Origin: Polaromonas sp.
GTDB lineage: Bacteria; Pseudomonadota; Gammaproteobacteria; Burkholderiales; Burkholderiaceae_C
Assembly: GCA_013298945.1 (NCBI GenBank)
Contig: JAAFJR010000001.1
Coordinates: 744,001-808,000 of the forward strand
DNA length: 64,000 bases
Reading direction: 5' to 3'
Shown: positions 46,231 through 54,586 of the stretch, one piece after another
Position numbering within the stretch: the stretch's first letter is position 1
How the letters are laid out: the number at the start of each line of letters is the position of its first letter
Notes under the pieces: model-generated
Seen by the model: the letters and a program-made list of their open reading frames with translations, nothing else
Database searches by the model: none
What the model was told of the DNA's origin: nothing
Made by a program: the position numbers and the translations under genes

Positions 46231-46842
46231 ATGTGCGTTCGCTTTGACACCCCGCAAATGACCCTTTGGGACAAGGAATACAACCTTGAGTATTTGGCAC
46301 AGGCTTATCCGAACTATTTAGCACCCATGATTCGGATCAAGGGCGGTAGACGTGTCCCCAGCTTGGCGAACTTTGGTTTGATTCCCTATTGGGCTAAAGA
46401 CAAAAGCTTTGGTAAACACACTTACAACGCCAGAACCGAAACCGTCCACGAAAAGCCCAGTTACCGCACCCCTTGGCGCAAAAGACAGTTTTGCTTAATA
46501 CCGATGCAGCGGTTCTATGAACCTAACTATGAATCAGGCAAGGCCGTGCAATGGGCGATTCAGCGCAAAGACAAAGCCCTATTCACAGTTGCGGGGATTT
46601 GGGACAGTTGGACTGACCCTAGCAGCGGTGAAATGCTGGATTCGTTTTCTATGCTGACCATCAATGCAGATGGCCACCCGATCATGGGGCGGTTTCACAA
46701 GGCAGGGGATGAGAAGCGAAGTCTGGTTGTTATAGATACTTACAAGCAAGATGCTTGGTTGCAGGCCACAAAAGATAACAAACCGTTAGATTTTTGCGAG
46801 CCTATGTCGGTTGAAGAATTTGAGACAGAAAAGGCAATTTAG
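46231..46842 (+). CDS. SOS response-associated peptidase (SRAP/YedK family)
   Basis: Forms a protective thiazolidine crosslink with abasic sites in single-stranded DNA. It has 203 residues. The catalytic Cys2 immediately follows the initiator Met (MCVRFDTPQ); NARTETV, RFYEPNYE and the His in GHPIMGRFHKAGDEKRS are the other active-site elements. Its start is fixed by the need for Cys at position 2. It is divergent from umuDC across one LexA box, so it is probably DNA-damage inducible. Confidence 0.93.
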   Translation: MCVRFDTPQMTLWDKEYNLEYLAQAYPNYLAPMIRIKGGRRVPSLANFGLIPYWAKDKSFGKHTYNARTETVHEKPSYRTPWRKRQFCLIPMQRFYEPNYESGKAVQWAIQRKDKALFTVAGIWDSWTDPSSGEMLDSFSMLTINADGHPIMGRFHKAGDEKRSLVVIDTYKQDAWLQATKDNKPLDFCEPMSVEEFETEKAI

Positions 46843-47026
46843 CAGGGGGTAGTAATATAAAAACGGGGTCGAAAGCGGGCTTTAATTTTTGCTTGTGACG
46901 TATCTTGACTGCTTTAGCCGGATATTCCCGTCTCACAAGCTTGGTGTCAGCTAAAAATCGATAATCACTGTACCCAAACGCAGTGCCAGCTATTTCGCAC
47001 AGGCACGGCTCATTAGGAAAATTAGC

Positions 47027-47332
47027 ATGTCAAATCGTCGTGAATTTATTGTTCAGTGTTCTTTTGCAGTTGGCACATTAACTGCGGGCTCAGCTTTTGC
47101 CCAAGGCGCAATGCTTGATGAAAAAGACGCCCAAGCAGTTGCCTTAGCTTACAAGGCCGATGGCACAAAAACAGACAAAGTCAAATTCCCAAAATACGCA
47201 GCTACACAAAACTGCAGCAATTGCGCTTTGTACCAAGGTAAAGCTGATGCAAAAGCCGCTGGCTGCCCTCTGTTTGCTGGCAAACAAGTAGCAGGTAAAG
47301 GCTGGTGCAGCGCTTGGGCTAAAAAGGCTTAA
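47027..47332 (+). CDS. High-potential iron-sulfur protein (HiPIP)
   Basis: Periplasmic 4Fe-4S electron carrier of 101 residues. A Tat signal is present (SNRREFIVQ, then a moderately hydrophobic segment ending SAFAQG), as expected for a protein folded around its cluster in the cytoplasm. The four cluster ligands are Cys63, Cys66, Cys80 and Cys94 (QNCSNCALYQG, AGCPLF, GWCSAW). It sits upstream of the DCC-family gene and the photolyases. Confidence 0.94.
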   Translation: MSNRREFIVQCSFAVGTLTAGSAFAQGAMLDEKDAQAVALAYKADGTKTDKVKFPKYAATQNCSNCALYQGKADAKAAGCPLFAGKQVAGKGWCSAWAKKA

Positions 47333-47355
47333 TCGGCATCACCAAGGTTTTAGCC

Positions 47356-47754
47356 ATGCAAAGTTTGACCATTTACTACGATGGTGAATGTCCGCTTTGT
47401 TTGGCTGAAATCCATTTTCTAAAAAATAGAAATAAGCTTGGGTTACTTGAGTTTGTTGATGTGGCCGCTCCTCAATATGACGAAACGGAGCACCAGCTAA
47501 GCTGCAAACTCGCCCTAGCTACCATGCAAGGCCGGCTGGCTGATGGCACCCAGTTAGAAGGTATTCCGGTATTTGCGCAAGCCTACAAACGCGCGAATTT
47601 GCCGACCTTGGCTTGGCTGTTTACAAGGCCATGGTTAGCACCTTTGTTGAACGGCAGTTACTACGTCTTCGCCAAATACAGGCATAGCATTTCAAAAACT
47701 ATCGGGCCCATGATGCTGCGTTTGTCAAAGCGGTTCACACCCAAGACGAGCTAA
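47356..47754 (+). CDS. DCC-family (DUF393) thiol-disulfide oxidoreductase-like protein
   Basis: 132 residues. The family motif is near the N-terminus: YYDGECPLCLAEIHFLKN, with the CPLC redox pair. Function within the family is not settled; it is often found near photolyase and redox genes. Starts 23 bases after HiPIP and ends 7 bases before the first photolyase, so it is probably co-transcribed. Confidence 0.85.
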   Translation: MQSLTIYYDGECPLCLAEIHFLKNRNKLGLLEFVDVAAPQYDETEHQLSCKLALATMQGRLADGTQLEGIPVFAQAYKRANLPTLAWLFTRPWLAPLLNGSYYVFAKYRHSISKTIGPMMLRLSKRFTPKTS

Positions 47755-47761
47755 CCCGTCG

Positions 47762-49354
47762 ATGAGCTACAGCATCGTTTGGTTCAAACGCGATCTGCGC
47801 GTTGTGGACCATGCAGCTTTGCACGCTGCCGCACAACGAGGCCCAGTTTTATGCCTTTATGTCATTGAACCCAGTGTCTGGGAACAGCCCGATGCCGCAC
47901 ATCAGCATTACCTTTTTTTACTGGAAAGCTTGCGTGATTTAGATGATAATTTACGCCGTCTAGGAGGGCAATTACACGTCATAGTCGGCGAATTTGTTGC
48001 CTTAGCAGCTAGATTATTGATAGCAAACCCATTCAATGCTATTTATGCCCATGAAGAGACGGGCAACGGCATCACCTACAAACGTGACTTAGCTGTAGGC
48101 GCGTGGTGCAAGGTGCACAACGTAGAATTTCACGAATACAGACAATTTGGCGTGGTGCGAAAACTTAAAAGTAGAGATGACTGGAAAGGCTATTGGGACA
48201 AGCACGTCCACGCGCCTTTGCTGCCATCACCAACACCTTCAGCATCGCAACACAGCTTGCAATTCGTCCCCTTACCGTGGCAAACAACTGAAACCGTTAA
48301 ATTACCAAACCCCGCCAAACTCGGTTTGGCTTTAGATGCACCCAAGCATCGCCAAATCGGCGGCAGGAAGTTGGGACTAAACGTACTGCAAGACTTTTTG
48401 AACGACAGAAGCGCGCAATACAGGGGCGGTATTTCTTCCCCTTTGTCCGCACCGACCGCCTGTTCGCGTTTGTCGCCGTATCTGGCGTTTGGCTGCATCA
48501 GCTTGCGCGAAGTGGTGCAATCCACCTATTACGCCATCAACACTTTACCCGCTGGCAATTGGCAAAAAAAGGGTTTGGTGGCCTTTGTTAGCCGTTTGTA
48601 CTGGCATTGCCATTTCATCCAAAAGCTGGAGTCTGAACCCGAGCTGGAATATCAAAACGTGCACCGCAGCTATGACGGCCTGCGTGAAAACGACTGGAAC
48701 CCTGCGCATTTTGAAGCGTTGCGTACCGCCCGAACCGGCTGGCCGCTGGTAGACGCCTGTGTGGTGATGCTGCGCGAGACGGGCTGGCTCAACTTTCGCA
48801 TGCGTGCCATGCTGGTCTCCGTTGCCGCTTACCCGCTGTGGTTGCATTGGCGACCCGTGGGGCAGTGGCTGGCGCGGCAGTTTTTGGACTATGAGCCGGG
48901 TATCCACTGGAGCCAGATGCAAATGCAATCGGGCACGACCGGCATCAACACCCCGCGCGTTTACAACCCCATCAAACAAGCGCAAGACCATGATCCTCAT
49001 GGTCATTTTGTGCGTCGCTGGCTGCCCTACATGCGCCGCGTGCCAGATGCGTGGTTGTTTGAGCCGTGGCTGATGCCGCAAGTGATGCGGGAGCATTTAG
49101 ACATAACCATCGGCGTAGGTTCTGAATTCGATATTCCCGAACCTTTGGTAGATATGCAAACTGCCACGCGAGAAGCTAAAGCGAAGCTTTTTGGCTTACG
49201 TTCGCAGCCAGAGGTGAGGGCGGGCAAAGCGGCGATTGTTGAAAAGCATGCTTCAAGAGCCCATTTAAAAACCTCTAAGCCCAATTCGAAAAGTACGTCG
49301 CGTAGCAAAGCAACAGCTAAGCCCGAAAACCCACAAATCACCCTAGATTTTTAG
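47762..49354 (+). CDS. Deoxyribodipyrimidine photolyase / cryptochrome family protein
   Basis: Flavoprotein of 530 residues with the photolyase-like alpha/beta antenna domain ([20 protein letters not shown]) and the helical FAD domain from about 220 ([65 protein letters not shown]). The conserved tryptophan-rich FAD-contact segments are present ([20 protein letters not shown]). The tail is Lys/Ser-rich ([12 protein letters not shown]). It probably repairs cyclobutane dimers, but the branch was not resolved and a sensory role is possible. First of three photolyase-family genes. Confidence 0.88.
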   Translation: MSYSIVWFKRDLRVVDHAALHAAAQRGPVLCLYVIEPSVWEQPDAAHQHYLFLLESLRDLDDNLRRLGGQLHVIVGEFVALAARLLIANPFNAIYAHEETGNGITYKRDLAVGAWCKVHNVEFHEYRQFGVVRKLKSRDDWKGYWDKHVHAPLLPSPTPSASQHSLQFVPLPWQTTETVKLPNPAKLGLALDAPKHRQIGGRKLGLNVLQDFLNDRSAQYRGGISSPLSAPTACSRLSPYLAFGCISLREVVQSTYYAINTLPAGNWQKKGLVAFVSRLYWHCHFIQKLESEPELEYQNVHRSYDGLRENDWNPAHFEALRTARTGWPLVDACVVMLRETGWLNFRMRAMLVSVAAYPLWLHWRPVGQWLARQFLDYEPGIHWSQMQMQSGTTGINTPRVYNPIKQAQDHDPHGHFVRRWLPYMRRVPDAWLFEPWLMPQVMREHLDITIGVGSEFDIPEPLVDMQTATREAKAKLFGLRSQPEVRAGKAAIVEKHASRAHLKTSKPNSKSTSRSKATAKPENPQITLDF

Positions 49355-49383
49355 AATTTGAGATTTTAAAAAATATCGCCGCT

Positions 49384-49545
49384 ATGAAAATGATCAAAAA
49401 AGCCAATTTGCCCAGCAAAGTCTGCATTCACTGCCAGCGCCCCTTCACTTGGCGCAAAAAGTGGGAGAAGGTGTGGGATGAGGTGAAGTACTGCTCTGAC
49501 CGCTGCAGGATGAGTTTTTCTGGCAACAAGGGCAAAACACCGTGA
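49384..49545 (+). CDS. DUF2256 protein
   Basis: Small Cys-rich protein of 53 residues. It reads [20 protein letters not shown], with CxxC, then [17 protein letters not shown], then SDRC: a CxxC...CxxxC zinc-ribbon-like pattern typical of DUF2256. Genes of this family often neighbour cryptochrome-DASH genes. Its stop overlaps the start of the next gene (GTGA), so the two are co-translated. Confidence 0.85.
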   Translation: MKMIKKANLPSKVCIHCQRPFTWRKKWEKVWDEVKYCSDRCRMSFSGNKGKTP

Positions 49546-50759
49546 AGGCTGCGATTTATTGGTTCCGCAACGATCTGCGCGTCAACGACAACCCAGCTTT
49601 TACCCAAGCTTGTGCGAAATACGACAAAGTTTTTGCCGTTTACGTACATGACCCCAAGCAAAATGAACAAACACCTTGGGGTTTCGAGCGCATGGGCATG
49701 CACCGTAAAGCATTTTTGGCGGGTAGACTGAACGATTTAGCCCTGCAATTGAAGATGCTGGGCTATGAATTGACAGAACTACAAGGTTCGCCCAAAGATG
49801 CTTTATCCGGGTTTGCCAAAGCACACAATACGGCGCAAATCTACTGCGAAGACATCGCTGCGCCAGAGGAGCAAGCTGAGATTGATGCGTTGCAAGCTGC
49901 TGGCTTGCAGGTCAAAACCCTGTGGCAATCCAGTTTGCTAGAGCCCGCCGATTTGCCTTTTGACGTGGAAAATCTGCCCACAGTCTTCACAGCTTTTAGA
50001 AACAAGATCGAAAAGCAAGGCCTCAAGCCTAGAGAACCCAGAGAACCTCTAAAGCCGCTGCTACCGAGTGAGGATTTGCCCGAATCCGCTGCCCAGAAGC
50101 ACCTCAAAAAATACTTCGCTGGCGATTTTGCGTTGACGTACAAACTGACGCGCAACCAGCCCATGAATTGGTCGCCAGTCGAGCACTTTTCCACCAAATT
50201 CTCGCCTTGGCTGGCTTGCGGTGCGCTTTCTGCACCTATGATTTTTGCGGAGTTGAAGCGTTTTGAAGCTGCGCGTGGTGCAAACGACAGCACCTATTGG
50301 ATTTGGTTTGAGCTGCTTTGGCGCGATTATTTCAGGTTTTTGCACTTGCAGCATGGTAAAAAACTCTACAGAAAACAAGGGCTTGGCAGCGTTGAGCTGG
50401 CCAAAGTGTCAAACAACAAACAAGGGTTAAAACGCTGGTGCGAAGGCCGAACTGGCGAGCCGCTGGTCGACGCTGGCATGCGCGAACTTGCCGCCACCGG
50501 CTGGTTGTCCAACCGCATGCGGCAAGTCGTTGCCAGTTATTTGATTTACGATCTTGGCGGCGACTGGCGCGCAGGCGCGGCGTGGTTTGAGAGCCAGTTG
50601 ATCGACTACGACGTTTACAGCAACCAAGGCAACTGGCTCTACATCGCAGGGCGTGGCACAGACCCGCGAGGCGGGCGGCGCTTTAGCCCGCAAATGCAAG
50701 CGCAGCAGCATGATGCGGCAGGCGTTTACCGGCGGTTTTGGAACGTGTTTGGAACGTAG
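49542..50759 (+). CDS. Cryptochrome-DASH / photolyase
   Basis: FAD-dependent blue-light protein of 405 residues, GTG start overlapping DUF2256. The N-terminal antenna domain begins [16 protein letters not shown] and the FAD domain covers about 190-405. The C-terminal signature [20 protein letters not shown] with RGGRRF is that of the DASH branch. DASH proteins repair dimers in single-stranded DNA and may be photoreceptors. It lacks the long C-terminal extension of some DASH proteins. Confidence 0.9.
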   Translation: MKAAIYWFRNDLRVNDNPAFTQACAKYDKVFAVYVHDPKQNEQTPWGFERMGMHRKAFLAGRLNDLALQLKMLGYELTELQGSPKDALSGFAKAHNTAQIYCEDIAAPEEQAEIDALQAAGLQVKTLWQSSLLEPADLPFDVENLPTVFTAFRNKIEKQGLKPREPREPLKPLLPSEDLPESAAQKHLKKYFAGDFALTYKLTRNQPMNWSPVEHFSTKFSPWLACGALSAPMIFAELKRFEAARGANDSTYWIWFELLWRDYFRFLHLQHGKKLYRKQGLGSVELAKVSNNKQGLKRWCEGRTGEPLVDAGMRELAATGWLSNRMRQVVASYLIYDLGGDWRAGAAWFESQLIDYDVYSNQGNWLYIAGRGTDPRGGRRFSPQMQAQQHDAAGVYRRFWNVFGT

Positions 50760-50785
50760 ATAGGGCTTAAATAAAGGCAAAAATT

Positions 50786-50833
50786 GCTATAAATAATATA
50801 GCTGTTTAGGCAATAAATACGCCGGCTAGATGC
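50786..50833 (+). repeat. Repeat A copy, forward, ending at the next start codon
   Basis: GCTATAAATAATATAGC, then TTTAGGCAATAAATACGCC and GGCTAGATGC. The ATG in its tail (50830) is the first possible start of the next gene. Confidence 0.9.
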
Positions 50834-52545
50834 ATAAATTGGCACTCAAAAATACATTAAAAATGATAGCAAACAAAACAAGCACAACAAATGCGGCGAA
50901 CAAACTCAGATTGATCCTAGGCGACCAGTTGAACCCGCTGCACAGCTGGTTTACAGCGGTAGATGACAGCGTTGTCTATGTGCTGATGGAGCTGCGCCAA
51001 GAGACCGATTACGTGCTGCACCATGCACAAAAAATACTCGCTATTTTTGCAGGTATGCGAGATTTTGCGGCTCAGCTCATAGCGGCTGGGCATCGTGTCC
51101 ACTACATTAAGATTGACGATGCGGCGAATTTGCCGACGATGACCGACAACCTCAGCGCCTTGCTTTCACATTACGAAGCAACCGCCTTCGAATATCAAGC
51201 ACCTGACGAATGGCGCTTGGATGTGCAGTTGGCAGATTTTGTCAAATCATTATCAAAGTTATCAGCAAAGTTATCAGCCAAGTCATTGTCAGCAAAAACG
51301 CCAGTAAAAGTGCAAATGGTTGATTCAGAACACTTTTTTACAGCGCGGGACGAAGTTGCAACCGTCTTTGGCGACCGCAAAAAGTGGTTGATGGAGACGT
51401 TTTACCGACAAATGCGGGTGAAACACAGCGTTTTGATCGAAGAAGGCTCAAAACCACCTAAACCCGTGGGCGACCAGTGGAATTTTGATGCTGAAAACCG
51501 CAAAGCTTGGCCAGGTTTGCCGCTTGCGCCAGCGGATATTCGCGTTGTCGATAGGAAAACATACGACCATTCTGCGCTGTGGGATTCGATTGTCAAAGCT
51601 GGCGTCAAAAGCTTTGGCGACCCGAATGCAGACAAATTTGGCTGGCCGTTGAACCGCGCTGAAGCTTTGACGCAATTGGATACTTTTATAGCCCAAGTTT
51701 TACCGAATTTCGGTGATTTTGAAGACGCGATGAGTAGCAAGTCATGGCGTCTGTTTCATTCTTTGCTATCGTTTTCAATGAATGTGAAGATGCTGAACCC
51801 GCGTGAAGTGGTCGCCAAAGCAGAAGCAGCGGGGCGATCAGGCGCTGCGCCGTTAGCGGCGGTGGAAGGTTTTATTAGGCAAATACTGGGTTGGCGCGAG
51901 TTTGTGCGCGGGTTTTATTGGGCTAAATATATGGACATTCAGGTGGCGGAATCTGCTGGCGTGAATCCAGACCTTAGTTATGCCGACAATAACTATTTCA
52001 ACCACAAGTTACCGCTGCCAAAGTGGTTTTGGACTGGCGAGACAAAAATGCGCTGCATGGCTGCTGCTGTGGGTCAATCGTTAGAGCAAGCCTATGCCCA
52101 CCACATCCAGCGGTTGATGGTGATTGGCAACTTCGCGCTCTTGGCGGGGTTAAATCCCAAGGAGCTGCACCACTGGTATTTAGGCGTTTATATTGACGCT
52201 TTTGAATGGGTAGAGCTGCCCAACACTGTGGGCATGAGCCAGTTTGCCGATGGCGGCCTGCTGGCCACCAAGCCCTACACCAGCAGCGCTGCCTACATCG
52301 ACCGCATGAGTGACTACTGCAAAGGCTGCCATTACGACAAAAAGCTACGGGAAGACACGCCTACTAAAAAAGCCTGCCCGTTCAACGCCTTGTATTGGGA
52401 CTTTCACTTGAAACACGCCGACAAACTAGCCGCAAATCCGCGTATCGGTATGGTTTACCAGCAGCTGAAGAAGATGGCTGCGGGCAAGATTGAGGCGCTG
52501 CAAGTGCAGGCAGAGAGTTTGCGGGGACGATTGGATCAGTTGTGA
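50830..52545 (+). CDS. Prokaryotic (6-4) photolyase, iron-sulfur class (FeS-BCP)
   Basis: 571 residues. The N-terminus after a variable lead is LRLILGDQLNPLHSWF; it lacks the usual W-F-R-x-D-L start of other photolyases. The C-terminal part carries SDYCKGCHYD and KKACPFNALYWDF with the iron-sulfur Cys residues, and the FAD domain has the YADNNYFNHKLPLPKWFWTG block typical of the class. It probably repairs (6-4) photoproducts. The ATG at 50830 lies in repeat A; Met12 (50863) is a strong alternative. A triplicated KLSAKLSAK-type stretch near residue 145 is an odd local expansion. Confidence 0.88.
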   Translation: MHKLALKNTLKMIANKTSTTNAANKLRLILGDQLNPLHSWFTAVDDSVVYVLMELRQETDYVLHHAQKILAIFAGMRDFAAQLIAAGHRVHYIKIDDAANLPTMTDNLSALLSHYEATAFEYQAPDEWRLDVQLADFVKSLSKLSAKLSAKSLSAKTPVKVQMVDSEHFFTARDEVATVFGDRKKWLMETFYRQMRVKHSVLIEEGSKPPKPVGDQWNFDAENRKAWPGLPLAPADIRVVDRKTYDHSALWDSIVKAGVKSFGDPNADKFGWPLNRAEALTQLDTFIAQVLPNFGDFEDAMSSKSWRLFHSLLSFSMNVKMLNPREVVAKAEAAGRSGAAPLAAVEGFIRQILGWREFVRGFYWAKYMDIQVAESAGVNPDLSYADNNYFNHKLPLPKWFWTGETKMRCMAAAVGQSLEQAYAHHIQRLMVIGNFALLAGLNPKELHHWYLGVYIDAFEWVELPNTVGMSQFADGGLLATKPYTSSAAYIDRMSDYCKGCHYDKKLREDTPTKKACPFNALYWDFHLKHADKLAANPRIGMVYQQLKKMAAGKIEALQVQAESLRGRLDQL

Positions 52546-52580
52546 AGCTAGATGAAGTTGGGTGAAGTTATGATCAGGGC

Positions 52581-52694
52581 ATGTTTTTTGACGACTTTTT
52601 GCCAACAGCTGAATACTGGCTGTACCGCACGAGCAGCTATTTGCTGACCTATATGATGGACGACCCGGCTTGGTTGGCATTGATTTTCTGCTGA
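52581..52694 (+). CDS. Possible 37-residue protein
   Basis: ORF reading MFFDDFLPTAEYWLYRTSSY then LLTYMMDDPAWLALIFC. Acidic and aromatic-rich, with a partly hydrophobic C-terminal half. It starts 36 bases after the photolyase stop with a weak AGGG site. No family recognised; may be chance. Confidence 0.3.
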   Translation: MFFDDFLPTAEYWLYRTSSYLLTYMMDDPAWLALIFC

Positions 52695-52719
52695 ATGTGA
52701 ACTGTGAATTGCGCTGCTT

Positions 52720-53502
52720 ATGAAACCCATGCTCCTAGAAGATATTTTGTACACCCAAGGCTTTGGCACACGGCGCGTTTGTGCGGGTTTGCTTGAAAAG
52801 GGTTTGGTGCAGGTTTATGTGGATGAAAATACCTCGGAATTAGATAAAAAATCATCTGTAGCTGGCGTATTTACTGCCTCAAAAGCTACTGAATGCATAG
52901 CGGAAGGGTTGCGCTTTAAAGTGCAGGGGGAAGATTGGGAATACCACGAACTGGCCTATGTGCTGTTCAATAAGCCGACTGGCAGCGAGTGCTCGCAAAA
53001 GCCGTCCATGCACCCCAGCATTTACACGTTTTTGCCGTCGCCATTGCGACTGCGTCCGCAAAAGAGTGCGATTCAGGGTATTCAGGCTGTCGGGCGATTG
53101 GACCAAGACACCACGGGCATGCTGTTGATGAGCGACGACGGCCAGTTCATTCACAAAATGAGTTCGCCCAAAAAGCACGTCTCTAAAGTCTATGAAGTGA
53201 CAACCAAGCACCCGCTGGACGACAAACAGCTGCAAAAGCTGCTCTCAGGTGTGGTTTTGGACGATGACCCCAAACCCGTCAAAGCAGCTGCGGCCGAAAT
53301 CGTGTCCGAATTTCATCTCAAACTCACGCTGACTGAGGGCAAATACCACCAAGTCAAACGCATGCTGGCGGCGGTGAGCAACCGGGTTGAAGGCCTGCAC
53401 CGCTCGCAAATTGGTGGGCTGAAACTGCCTGACGACTTGTTGCCCGGCCAATGGCGCTGGTTGACAGAGGCTGAACTAGCCTTAATGAAACCCGAGAAAT
53501 AG
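52720..53502 (+). CDS. Pseudouridine synthase, RsuA/RluB/E/F family
   Basis: Converts a uridine to pseudouridine in ribosomal RNA; RsuA modifies 16S U516, but which site applies here cannot be told. 260 residues: S4 RNA-binding domain at about 5-60 (LEDILYTQGFGTRRVCAGLL), then catalytic domain with VGRLDQDTTGMLLMSDDG (catalytic Asp in RLDQDTTG) and ALVLTEGKYHQVKRM-type motif (LTLTEGKYHQVKRMLAAVSN). A repeat A copy is read in frame between the two domains (KSSVAGVFTASKATECIAE). Confidence 0.9.
   Translation: MKPMLLEDILYTQGFGTRRVCAGLLEKGLVQVYVDENTSELDKKSSVAGVFTASKATECIAEGLRFKVQGEDWEYHELAYVLFNKPTGSECSQKPSMHPSIYTFLPSPLRLRPQKSAIQGIQAVGRLDQDTTGMLLMSDDGQFIHKMSSPKKHVSKVYEVTTKHPLDDKQLQKLLSGVVLDDDPKPVKAAAAEIVSEFHLKLTLTEGKYHQVKRMLAAVSNRVEGLHRSQIGGLKLPDDLLPGQWRWLTEAELALMKPEK
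52857..52901 (-). repeat. Repeat A copy, reverse, inside the pseudouridine synthase gene
   Basis: TGTAGCTGGCGTATTTACTG then CCTCAAAAGCTACTG and GCATAGC. The consensus in-frame TAA is TCA here. Confidence 0.75.
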
Positions 53503-53595
53503 GTCTAAATAGAGGCGTTAAGGGGGCATTGCGGGACTACAATCTAGGGTTGTCCCTGAGGGTGTCGCTTTTGGCTTGGTTTTGATTGGGTTTTT

Positions 53596-54576
53596 GTGAA
53601 CTTTTTTGCTCGTTTTTTTGTTGGTTTGTTTTTTGTCTTTTTAAGCACGGTTGTTTCTGCAACAGCTTTGACAACGCCTGTTTTTGTCCTCAATTCGCTG
53701 GATGCCAACATCAGCGTGATTGACCCTAAAACTTGGACTGAAATCAAACGCATTCCTACGGGCAAAGAGCCGCACCATTTGTATTTGACGCCAGACGAAA
53801 AATCTATCATTGTGGCAAATGCGTTCGGTGATTCTTTGACCTTTGTCGACCCCAAAACTGCCGAAGTGCAGCGCACAGTGCGTGGGATTTTAGACCCGTA
53901 CCACCTGCGTTTTTCACCCGACATGAAGTGGTTTGTCACGGCGGCTAACCGCTTGAACCATGTTGATATTTACCGCTGGGACGGCAAAGAGTTGGTGCTG
54001 GCCAAGCGTATTTCCACCAGCAAAACGCCTAGCCACTTGTGGATTGATAGCAAAAGCACCACGGTTTACGCGTCTATGCAAGACAGCGACGAGCTGGTGT
54101 CTATCGATTTAGCCACCCAAACCATCAAATGGCGCACGAAGACGGGGCCAACACCCGCAGACGTTTTTGTGACAGCGGACGATAAGACCTTGCTGCTGGG
54201 GCTGACGGGCGGCGACAGTGTGCAGGTGTTTGATGTTTCAGCCGCAACGCCAAAACTCATCAAAACCATCAAAACCGGTAATGGGGCGCACGCTTTCAGG
54301 GCTGCGGGTGACAAGCGCCACGTATTTGTGAGCAATCGCGTGGCCAACACCATCAATAAAATTGATTTGCAAACGCTGGAAGTTGTCGCAACAATAGCCG
54401 TGCCAGGCGGTCCAGATTGCATGGATGTGTCTGCCGATGGCAAGCAATTGCTGGTAACGTCACGGTGGATCAAGAAGCTCACCGTGATTGATCTTGAGAC
54501 AAAGAAAATAAGTAAACAAGTCAACGTTGGAAGGTCACCCCATGGCGTTTGGACACTGGAACACGCTCCGCGCTGA
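53596..54576 (+). CDS. Secreted YVTN-type beta-propeller protein
   Basis: Predicted periplasmic seven-bladed propeller of 326 residues, GTG start. Signal peptide MNFFARFFVGLFFVFLSTVV ending SA; then repeating blades of about 40-45 residues with the pattern VFVLNSLDANISVIDPKTW, IIVANAFGDSLTFVDPKTAE, VFVSNRVANTINKIDLQTLE. These are LVEYVTN/nitrite-reductase-D1-like blades. No heme or metal motif. Probably operates with the deacetylase gene, which starts 10 bases downstream. Confidence 0.82.
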   Translation: MNFFARFFVGLFFVFLSTVVSATALTTPVFVLNSLDANISVIDPKTWTEIKRIPTGKEPHHLYLTPDEKSIIVANAFGDSLTFVDPKTAEVQRTVRGILDPYHLRFSPDMKWFVTAANRLNHVDIYRWDGKELVLAKRISTSKTPSHLWIDSKSTTVYASMQDSDELVSIDLATQTIKWRTKTGPTPADVFVTADDKTLLLGLTGGDSVQVFDVSAATPKLIKTIKTGNGAHAFRAAGDKRHVFVSNRVANTINKIDLQTLEVVATIAVPGGPDCMDVSADGKQLLVTSRWIKKLTVIDLETKKISKQVNVGRSPHGVWTLEHAPR

Positions 54577-54586
54577 AACTAAAGCG

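Noticed and set aside
44304-46842. Mobile-element boundaries around the SOS cassette
   Set aside because: No integrase, transposase or direct repeat of the ssrA 3' end was seen, so a mobile element is not annotated.
46905-46930. TTTAGCCGGATATTCCCG as another repeat A copy
   Set aside because: Only the GCCGG core resembles the repeat; the hairpin arm and the ATAAATA part are missing.
47999-48045. Repeat A-like GCTAGATTATTGATAGC ... TGCTATTTATGCCC in the first photolyase
   Set aside because: The encoded residues ([16 protein letters not shown]) fit the photolyase family on their own, and the core GGCAATAAATACGCC is absent.
48545-49096. Minus-strand open frame opposite the first photolyase
   Set aside because: His/Arg-rich shadow frame. 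The plus strand encodes conserved FAD-domain motifs here.
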